Assembly (NCBI GenBank): GCA_018399135.1
Contig: JAGYPB010000023.1
Coordinates: forward strand, 1-42,000
Direction of reading: 5' to 3'
From: Deltaproteobacteria bacterium
GTDB taxonomy: Bacteria > Desulfobacterota > Desulfuromonadia > Desulfuromonadales > Geopsychrobacteraceae
Length of the DNA stretch: 42,000 nucleotides
How positions within the stretch are numbered: the stretch's first letter is position 1; each line of letters opens with the position of its first letter. The notes beneath the pieces are model-generated. The model did not search any database, was not told the origin of the DNA, and saw only the letters and a list, made by a program, of their open reading frames with translations. Below are positions 35,688-42,000 of the stretch, one piece after another. The position numbers and the translations under genes are program-made.

Positions 35688-36485
35688 TTATTTCTTACAG
35701 CCCTGTTTTAATGACCCGGTAAATGCTGCAACCTTGTCCAGCAAGCCCTCATCCGACCCATGCTCGCCGATAATCCTGACCAGGGCACTACCTACCACGA
35801 CTGCATCGGCAAACTCAGCCACCGCCTGCACATCGGCTGCCGTCGTAATCCCAAAACCGACGGCCACAGGCACCTGCGCCAGGGTTTTAAGCTGCACCAC
35901 AGCATCACGGATAGCCGCCGGTGACACGGCCTGGGTTCCGGTAACCCCGGTCATCGATACATAATAGATATAACCTTCCGCAGCGGCCGCCAGACGTTTC
36001 GCCCGTTCCAGCGGTGTGGTTGGTGCCAGCAAGGTAATCAACGGCAAACCGACAGCATCCGTCATCGGCTTGATTTCAGCCATTTCTTCGGGCGGCAAAT
36101 CAACCAGCAGCAAACCATCGACTCCGGCAGCCATGGCATCACGGGCAAAACACTCAACACCGTAACGAAAAACCGGATTGTAATACCCCATCAGCACCAG
36201 CGGAATCTGCAGTTCGCGCCGCGCCTGGGCGACAATGTCCAGCACCGTCTTCAAGGTAGTACCGGCGGCCAGAGCACGCTCGGACGCGGCCTGAATTGTC
36301 GGTCCGTCGGCCATTGGATCAGAAAAAGGCACACCCAGTTCAATCACATCAGCGCCGGCGGCTGCGAGGGTTCGAATCAAATCAAGGGTTCGCTGCGGGG
36401 AAGGATCCCCGGCCGTAATAAAGGGAATCAGAGCCGCTTCGCCCCGTTTGTTCAATTCAGCAAAGGTATGTTGCAGACGTGACAT
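35688..36485 (-). CDS. trpA: Tryptophan synthase alpha subunit
   Basis: TrpA cleaves indole-3-glycerol phosphate to indole and glyceraldehyde-3-phosphate and channels indole to TrpB. The catalytic acids lie in IELGVPFSDPMADGP. The blocks ALIPFITAGDPS, LMGYYNPV and VGFGITTAADVQ are typical. The ATG at 36485 has GGAT about 5 bp upstream and gives 265 residues, matching the family; two upstream ATGs lack ribosome sites. It is not adjacent to trpB: a DEAD-box helicase gene and a 103-bp gap separate them. Confidence 0.95.
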   Translation of the reverse strand: MSRLQHTFAELNKRGEAALIPFITAGDPSPQRTLDLIRTLAAAGADVIELGVPFSDPMADGPTIQAASERALAAGTTLKTVLDIVAQARRELQIPLVLMGYYNPVFRYGVECFARDAMAAGVDGLLLVDLPPEEMAEIKPMTDAVGLPLITLLAPTTPLERAKRLAAAAEGYIYYVSMTGVTGTQAVSPAAIRDAVVQLKTLAQVPVAVGFGITTAADVQAVAEFADAVVVGSALVRIIGEHGSDEGLLDKVAAFTGSLKQGCKK

Positions 36486-36588
36486 AACATCCGTGTTCAT
36501 CAATTGGCTGGTTAGACCATTCACATTTTTGACAGTGACATTTCAGCTTAGACGATTCCCTGCGCGGGTTTCAATCATTTTTTCTAAA

Positions 36589-37878
36589 CTACTTGTTATT
36601 ACTGCCCCCGCCCCCGCTTCGTCCTGACCCTGAGGCCCCGGGTTTCTTGCCACGCCGCGGGCGACGGCGCTTGCGCGGTTCGACCGGTTTTTCCAGAACC
36701 GGGCGCTTTTTCTTCGGACGGGCACGCTTGTAGGTAAAGCAGAAATCTTCATCCACAGGGACTTCGCTGGGAACCTTGAAACCAAGATAATCTTCTATCT
36801 CCGGCAGCACATAGACGGTTTCTTCATCAGCAAAGCTGATGGCCCGACCAACGGCTCCCGCCCGTGCCGTGCGACCAATGCGATGGACATAGTCTTCACG
36901 ATCCTGGGGCAGATCATAATTGATGACATGGGTTACCTGATCAACATGAATCCCGCGCGAGGCGACATCGGTGGCAACCAGATGGGTGATACTGCCAAGC
37001 TTGAACTGATCAAGGATTCGCATCCGTTTCTTCTGCGGAATATCACCGGATAGTACGGCACTGGACAGATCGTTAACCAGTAGCAAGGCATCGAGCTTTT
37101 CCGCCTCGATCTTGGTATTGACAAAAATCATCACCCGCTCGGCATTCTTTTCTTTTCTTAGTAACCCCAGCAAAAGAGCAAACTTTTCCCGCCGGGTGAC
37201 GTGGTAGAGCACCTGCACTACCCCCTCAGCGGAAACCTGTTCGGGAGCAATCTCGACACGCTCAGCCATGTTCATAAATTCATAGGCCAACTCCATCACC
37301 TGGGGCGACAGGGTTGCTGAAAAGAGCATGGTCTGACGTTTTTCAAAGGGGGGCAATTTACGTAACAGATAGCGCAGATCCTTGATAAAACCCATATCAA
37401 ACATACGGTCAGCTTCATCAATCACCAGAGCCTCAACCTGGTCAAAAGAGAAAACCCGTTGTTTGAAGTAGTCGATCAGTCGCCCTGGAGTGGCAACGAT
37501 AATATCAACACCATCACGCAGCGCCTGGCGCTGTTTTTCGTAATCAACGCCGCCAAAGATCGGCTGGATCTTGATCCCCGTATGGCGACCCAGCAGCTCG
37601 GCATCCTGACAGATCTGCACCACCAGTTCACGGGTTGGCGCCATCACCAGGGCGCGCGGGCTGGCCCCGGAGGGGCGCGGATTGGCCAGCAGGCGGCAAA
37701 AGATCGCAATCAGAAAAGCAGCCGTTTTCCCGGTACCGGTCTGGGCCTGAGCAGCCACATCCTTGCCCTGCAGGGCCAAAGGTATCGATTGCTGCTGCAC
37801 CGGGGTCAAATGTTCGAACTCGGCATCAGCAATCCCCTGCAGCACTGTTGCCGGTAAATCACATTCGGTAAATCTCAT
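36589..37878 (-). CDS. DEAD-box ATP-dependent RNA helicase (RhlE/RhlB-like)
   Basis: This 429-residue protein has all helicase motifs in order: the Q motif FEHLTPVQQQSIP, motif I AQTGTGKT, PTRELV, motif II DEAD, motif III SAT, then VATDVASRGIHVDQV and motif VI HRIGRTARAG. After residue 375 there is a strongly basic tail with Arg/Lys runs and a Gly/Ser end, likely to bind RNA. Its ATG overlaps the trpB stop (TAATG), so it is translated with the trp operon. The closest subfamily (RhlE or RhlB) is not certain. Confidence 0.92.
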   Translation of the reverse strand: MRFTECDLPATVLQGIADAEFEHLTPVQQQSIPLALQGKDVAAQAQTGTGKTAAFLIAIFCRLLANPRPSGASPRALVMAPTRELVVQICQDAELLGRHTGIKIQPIFGGVDYEKQRQALRDGVDIIVATPGRLIDYFKQRVFSFDQVEALVIDEADRMFDMGFIKDLRYLLRKLPPFEKRQTMLFSATLSPQVMELAYEFMNMAERVEIAPEQVSAEGVVQVLYHVTRREKFALLLGLLRKEKNAERVMIFVNTKIEAEKLDALLLVNDLSSAVLSGDIPQKKRMRILDQFKLGSITHLVATDVASRGIHVDQVTHVINYDLPQDREDYVHRIGRTARAGAVGRAISFADEETVYVLPEIEDYLGFKVPSEVPVDEDFCFTYKRARPKKKRPVLEKPVEPRKRRRPRRGKKPGASGSGRSGGGGSNNK

Positions 37879-39074
37879 TACAACTCAACTTTCATCGCTT
37901 GCGCAACCGTATTGATGTCCTTGTCTCCGCGACCTGACAGACAAACAAGGATAATCTGATCTGGGCTCATGGAAGGTGCCATTTTGATTACCTGGGCAAT
38001 CGCATGGGCCGTTTCAAGAGCAGGGATAATCCCTTCAATCTCTGTTAACTTACGAAAGGCGGCCAACGCTTCGTCATCCGTCACGGCAACGTAGCAGGCG
38101 CGCTTAATATCATGGAGATGGGCGTGCTCCGGGCCGACACCGGGATAATCAAGGCCGGCGGAAATGGAATGGGCATGCTGAATCTGGCCGTCAGCATCCT
38201 GCAGCAGGCTGGTTTTGTTGCCATGCAGCACACCCGGCGAACCGGCGCCAAGGGAAGCTGCATGCTTACCGGTTTCGATGCCAAGCCCCGCCGCCTCCAC
38301 ACCCAGCAGACCGACCTGGGAATCGCCGATAAAGGGGTAAAACAGGCCGATGGCGTTCGAACCGCCACCGATACAGGCGACCGCAACATCGGGCAGACAT
38401 CCCTCAGCGGCGAGAATCTGCTCTTTGGCCTCGATGCCGATAACCGCCTGAAAATCACGGACCATCATCGGATAGGGGTGCGGCCCGGCCACTGTACCGA
38501 TCACATAAAAGGTATCACGCACATGGGCCACCCAGTGACGCAAGGCATCATTCATGGCATCTTTCAAGGTCGCCGTGCCACTGGTGACTCCGGTCACCTT
38601 TGCCCCAAGCAGTTTCATGCGAAAGACATTCAGCGACTGTCGCCGGATATCTTCCGTGCCCATGAAAATTTCGCACTCCATGCCGAACAGGGCCGCAACG
38701 GTGGCGGTAGCAACGCCGTGCTGCCCGGCACCGGTTTCTGCAATGACCTTTTTCTTCCCCATGCGCCGCGCCAGGAGAATCTGACCAACGGTATTGTTCA
38801 CCTTGTGGGCACCGGTATGGTTGAGATCTTCACGCTTGAGGTAGACCTTCGCTCCCCCCAACTCGGCAGTTAGACGCTCGGCAAAATAAAGCGGGCTGGG
38901 ACGACCGACATAGTGGTTGAGATAATAGTCAACTTCTTTTTGAAACTCGGGGTCGTTGCGCACCTCGACATAGGCCTGTTCAAGTTCAAGCAGCGCCGGC
39001 ATCAGGGTCTCCGCAACATAACGGCCACCGTATTGACCGAAATGTCCACGTGCGTCGGGATATTCGTAGCTCAT
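37878..39074 (-). CDS. trpB: Tryptophan synthase beta subunit
   Basis: TrpB condenses indole and serine to tryptophan with PLP. The PLP lysine is Lys91 in HTGAHKVNN. The phosphate-binding loop is [10 protein letters not shown], and the block [21 protein letters not shown] is typical of the TrpB1 type that pairs with TrpA. The length is 398 residues. Its ATG forms an ATGA overlap with the trpF stop. The gene downstream is the helicase, not trpA. Confidence 0.98.
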   Translation of the reverse strand: MSYEYPDARGHFGQYGGRYVAETLMPALLELEQAYVEVRNDPEFQKEVDYYLNHYVGRPSPLYFAERLTAELGGAKVYLKREDLNHTGAHKVNNTVGQILLARRMGKKKVIAETGAGQHGVATATVAALFGMECEIFMGTEDIRRQSLNVFRMKLLGAKVTGVTSGTATLKDAMNDALRHWVAHVRDTFYVIGTVAGPHPYPMMVRDFQAVIGIEAKEQILAAEGCLPDVAVACIGGGSNAIGLFYPFIGDSQVGLLGVEAAGLGIETGKHAASLGAGSPGVLHGNKTSLLQDADGQIQHAHSISAGLDYPGVGPEHAHLHDIKRACYVAVTDDEALAAFRKLTEIEGIIPALETAHAIAQVIKMAPSMSPDQIILVCLSGRGDKDINTVAQAMKVEL

Positions 39075-39691
39075 GCCATCCTCACCTGTTCGATAAATTG
39101 AGCAACCAGGGTCAGGTCTTTGCGACCCGGCTCACTCTCTACACCGCTTGACACATCGACGGCATACGGACTAACCAACTGAATTGCCGTAGCCACATTC
39201 ACCGGGGTCAGGCCTCCGGCCAGAATGAGCGGCTTGTTCATTTTGACACGACTCACCAGCTGCCAGTCAAACTGGCGGCCGCTGCCACCGTAGTGTTCAT
39301 CACTCCAGGCGTCAAGCAACAGCGCTGACACCGGATAGGCATCAAGATGGTTCAATGAATCTTGATCACGTACCCGTAACGCCTTGATCACTGCATAAGG
39401 GGGATGCAGATGACACTGGCTCGGCGTTTCATCACCATGCAATTGAATCAACTGGAGTCCGGTCTGCACCATCACCTGATGGATTTTTACTGCCGGGGTA
39501 TTAACAAACAGCCCCACGGTGGTGACAAAGGGGGGGAGAGCGGCAACAATGTCGGCAACCCGTTCCGGGGCAACATAACGAGGACTGTCCGGGTGAAAAA
39601 CAAAACCGAGGGCATCGGCCCCGGCCGCCACGGCCCCTTTAGCGTCAGCTAAATTGGTAATTCCACAAATTTTAACACGGGTTACAGCCAT
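39071..39691 (-). CDS. trpF: Phosphoribosylanthranilate isomerase
   Basis: TrpF rearranges phosphoribosylanthranilate to the ribulose form. The signature [12 protein letters not shown] (catalytic Cys9) opens the protein; [17 protein letters not shown] and [12 protein letters not shown] follow, and [14 protein letters not shown] closes it. The length of 206 residues is normal. It follows trpC after 3 bp and overlaps trpB by 4 bp. Confidence 0.97.
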   Translation of the reverse strand: MAVTRVKICGITNLADAKGAVAAGADALGFVFHPDSPRYVAPERVADIVAALPPFVTTVGLFVNTPAVKIHQVMVQTGLQLIQLHGDETPSQCHLHPPYAVIKALRVRDQDSLNHLDAYPVSALLLDAWSDEHYGGSGRQFDWQLVSRVKMNKPLILAGGLTPVNVATAIQLVSPYAVDVSSGVESEPGRKDLTLVAQFIEQVRMA

Positions 39692-39694
39692 CGT

Positions 39695-40486
39695 CTAATC
39701 CGTCCCCAGTAATTCGCGCAACTTGCCGCCGATATCCGCCTCGCGCATTAAGGTTTCGCCAATCAGAAAGGCCCGGGCGCCGGACGCCTGAAGGCGCTCA
39801 ATGTCAGCACGCGTCGAAATTCCACTCTCTGCAACCGCCAATTGAGCTTCCGGTACCAACGCCGCCAGGGATTCGGTGATCCCCAGATCCGTCACAAAGC
39901 TGCGCAGATCGCGATTATTAATGCCGATCAGATCCACCGGCAGCTTCAGGGCGCGATCCATTTCAGCGGCATCATGAACTTCAAGCAAAATATCGAGACG
40001 CAGCGCCGTCGCCTGCTGGGCCAGATCAAACAATTGCTCGTCGTCAAGCGCCGCAGCGATCAGTAGTACGGCATCGGCACCAGCAAGCCGGGCCTGATAC
40101 AACTGATAGGAATCGATTATAAAATCCTTGCACAACAGCGGCAATGACACCTGTTCACGAATCAACCCCAGATAACGTAGATGACCATAAAAATACTGCT
40201 GATCAGTCAGCACTGACAGACAGGTAGCGCCGGCATCCTGATACTCTTCAGCAATAGCCACCGGATCAAAATCAGCACGGATGATTCCCTTGGACGGAGA
40301 TCCCTTCTTCACCTCAGCGATAATCGGTGTCCCGCCAGATGCCGCCATGGTATGCAGCGCCCGGGCAAATCCCCGTGGAATATCTTCAAGATCACCAATG
40401 CGCCCGGCCAGATCGACAAGAGGTCGCCGGCCTTTAGCAGTGGCAATTTCCTCTTTTTTGGTTGCCAGTATCCGCTCCAGAATCAT
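39695..40486 (-). CDS. trpC: Indole-3-glycerol-phosphate synthase
   Basis: TrpC closes the indole ring of carboxyphenylaminodeoxyribulose phosphate. The blocks [50 protein letters not shown] and AVAESGIST carry the active-site residues. The length of 263 residues fits a stand-alone TrpC, not fused to TrpF as in E. coli. Its ATG forms an ATGA overlap with the trpD stop. Confidence 0.97.
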   Translation of the reverse strand: MILERILATKKEEIATAKGRRPLVDLAGRIGDLEDIPRGFARALHTMAASGGTPIIAEVKKGSPSKGIIRADFDPVAIAEEYQDAGATCLSVLTDQQYFYGHLRYLGLIREQVSLPLLCKDFIIDSYQLYQARLAGADAVLLIAAALDDEQLFDLAQQATALRLDILLEVHDAAEMDRALKLPVDLIGINNRDLRSFVTDLGITESLAALVPEAQLAVAESGISTRADIERLQASGARAFLIGETLMREADIGGKLRELLGTD

Positions 40487-41532
40487 GCGTTTGACATCCT
40501 TACTAATTCATCCAGCACCCTTGCCGCCTGTCCACCGTCGATGGCCTGCGCGGCCATGGCGATACCATCGGGAACCGTCTCCACCGATCCTGCCGCCAGC
40601 AACGCATAGGCACTGTTGAACAGAACAATATCCCGCTGTGCTCCTGGTGCCCCTGCCAAAATAGTGCGAACAATGTCGGCATTGCGAGCCGCATCTCCGC
40701 CCTGCAGATCAGCAAGAGCACAGGCACTGAAGCCAAACTGTTCCGGCGTTATGGTAGACACCGTTACTCCCGAGCTATCGATAGCCGCAATCGTTGTTGC
40801 GCCGGTCAGGGTAATTTCATCCATCCCGTCACTGCCGTGGACAACAAACCCTTTGCGGCAACCGAGAGAGAACAATACCTCGGCCAATTTTTCCACCAGA
40901 TCAACGCGATAAACCCCCAGCACCTGGCGATTGGCCCTGGCCGGATTGGTCAGGGGGCCAAGAATATTAAAGATAGTACGAATGCCGATCTCACGACGCG
41001 GACCGATGGCATACTTCATCGCGCCATGCAGGGCCGGGGCAAAGAGAAACCCCACACCAATCTGGTCAATACACTGGGCCACCAACGTCGGCGCCACATC
41101 CAGATTGACCCCCAGATGTTCAAGCACATCGGCGCTGCCACAGGCCGACGAGACGCTGCGATTACCGTGCTTTGCCACCTTGACACCGCAAGCAGCAACC
41201 ACCAGCGCAACGGTGGTGGAAATATTGAAGCTGCGGGTGCCGCTGCCGCCGGTACCACAGGTATCTAGAATAGTCTCGCGATCCAGGTTGATATCATCGC
41301 GGTCAAGATCAAGGGTCGTCTTTACCTCAATCGGCGTCGCATGATCGCGCATCACCCGCGCCGCGCCGATGATTTCGGGGATGGTCTCGCCCTTCATTCG
41401 CAGGGCTGTAATAAAAGCACCGATCTGAGCCGGCGTTGCTTCGCCGCCCATGATCATGGTCATCACCTCGATCATCATGTCTTCGGACAGATCCTGCCCT
41501 TCGACCAGCATGCCAATCGCCTGTCTGATCAT
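40483..41532 (-). CDS. trpD: Anthranilate phosphoribosyltransferase
   Basis: TrpD transfers phosphoribosyl from PRPP to anthranilate. The PRPP loop is [17 protein letters not shown] (about residues 90-106); [22 protein letters not shown] and [11 protein letters not shown] are further signatures. The length of 349 residues is that of a stand-alone TrpD, not the TrpGD fusion. The ATG overlaps the trpG stop (ATGA). Confidence 0.97.
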   Translation of the reverse strand: MIRQAIGMLVEGQDLSEDMMIEVMTMIMGGEATPAQIGAFITALRMKGETIPEIIGAARVMRDHATPIEVKTTLDLDRDDINLDRETILDTCGTGGSGTRSFNISTTVALVVAACGVKVAKHGNRSVSSACGSADVLEHLGVNLDVAPTLVAQCIDQIGVGFLFAPALHGAMKYAIGPRREIGIRTIFNILGPLTNPARANRQVLGVYRVDLVEKLAEVLFSLGCRKGFVVHGSDGMDEITLTGATTIAAIDSSGVTVSTITPEQFGFSACALADLQGGDAARNADIVRTILAGAPGAQRDIVLFNSAYALLAAGSVETVPDGIAMAAQAIDGGQAARVLDELVRMSNA

Positions 41533-42000
41533 GCGGCTTTCTCCTTGCTGCTGAGTTCGAGGAAGTTCCCCAGTAAGCGCTTCCCCTCGACAGTGAGGAT
41601 TGATTCCGGATGAAATTGCACCCCCCAGACCGGCAATTCTGCATGCTCCAGAGCCATAATCTCACCCTCAGCTGTCCATGCCGTCACTTTCAGGCAGGCC
41701 GGGAAACCCTCCCGTTGCGCCAGCAGGGAATGATAACGGGTTGCGATAAAGGGGTTGGGCAGGCCCAGAAACAACCCACTGCCGTCGTGCTCGATGGGAC
41801 TGGTTTTGCCATGCATCAGACGCTGCGCCCGTACCACCTCACCACCAAAAGCTTCGGTCATCGCCTGATGACCGAGACAAATACCGAGAATCGGAATCTG
41901 TCCGGCAAAGCGTTTGATCGCCGTAATGGAAATGCCGGCCTGAGCCGGGGTGCAGGGACCGGGGGAGATAACCAGGTGGTCGGGTGCCAGGGCAGCAATC
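41529..42000 (-). CDS. trpG: Anthranilate synthase component II (glutamine amidotransferase), 5' end outside window
   Basis: TrpG supplies ammonia from glutamine to TrpE. The visible part has the oxyanion segment [15 protein letters not shown], the nucleophile in [12 protein letters not shown], and the C-terminal His-Glu in [12 protein letters not shown]. The N-terminal third lies past position 42000. It could equally be called PabA by sequence, but the ATGA link to trpD supports TrpG. trpE is expected further right. Confidence 0.95.
   Translation of the reverse strand, partial: IAALAPDHLVISPGPCTPAQAGISITAIKRFAGQIPILGICLGHQAMTEAFGGEVVRAQRLMHGKTSPIEHDGSGLFLGLPNPFIATRYHSLLAQREGFPACLKVTAWTAEGEIMALEHAELPVWGVQFHPESILTVEGKRLLGNFLELSSKEKAA

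Noticed and set aside
35640..35690. Strong AT-rich stretch between trpA and accD as a promoter
   Set aside because: Several TATAAT-like hexamers occur by composition, but no -35 box stands at proper distance on the minus strand, so I could not support a call.
38112..38873. 253-codon open frame on the plus strand
   Set aside because: Antisense to trpB; composition is that of a shadow frame.

Overview
The window looks like core chromosome of a Gram-negative, Desulfuromonadales/Geobacterales-type bacterium (Desulfobacterota). LptD implies an LPS outer membrane. The organism-level inference rests on citramalate synthase beside aspartokinase, TrmFO next to TopA, a DUF485/ActP-type acetate symporter pair, and a cdaA-cdaR-glmM cluster in one genome. 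The species cannot be named from sequence alone. No phage, transposase, integrase, rRNA or CRISPR was seen.

The left part (1-12351) is on the plus strand. It carries topA-trmFO-maf, yggS-gph-membrane transporter, a small Cys-rich protein, efp with its probable modifying enzyme epmA, then a promoter driving a DUF485 protein and an ActP-like sodium:solute symporter, and a two-TM protein of unknown function. The only gene-poor stretch over 300 bp is 9038-9444.

From 12353 to the end everything is on the minus strand. Read in transcription order from the right, the first block is trpG-trpD-trpC-trpF-trpB, a DEAD-box helicase, then trpA-accD-folC-lptD-ftsB-like-argS-SPOR protein. Next is a two-tRNA unit (initiator and elongator Met) with its own promoter and terminator. 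Then comes tilS, followed by ftsH-folP-cdaA-cdaR-glmM-pdxJ-acpS-nnr-CBS protein-tsaE-lysC-cimA-zinc-ribbon protein, and finally an aminotransferase with its own promoter. Many junctions are 1-8 bp overlaps, so translation is probably coupled. The functions mix amino-acid synthesis (Trp, Asp family, Ile via citramalate), folate and vitamin B6, envelope and LPS assembly, c-di-AMP synthesis, tRNA modification and charging, and protein quality control.

The main oddities are these. lysC is broken by two nearby indels (net +3 nt, with a TGA between them). A family of small hairpin-rich repeats lies between genes, one copy flanked by an exact 10-bp direct repeat. An RNA helicase gene sits between trpB and trpA. 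tilS lies directly behind two CAU-anticodon tRNAs but after a strong terminator. A 20-bp palindrome overlaps the predicted -10 box of the aminotransferase gene. I did not find a clearly new multi-gene system; most of the window is housekeeping.
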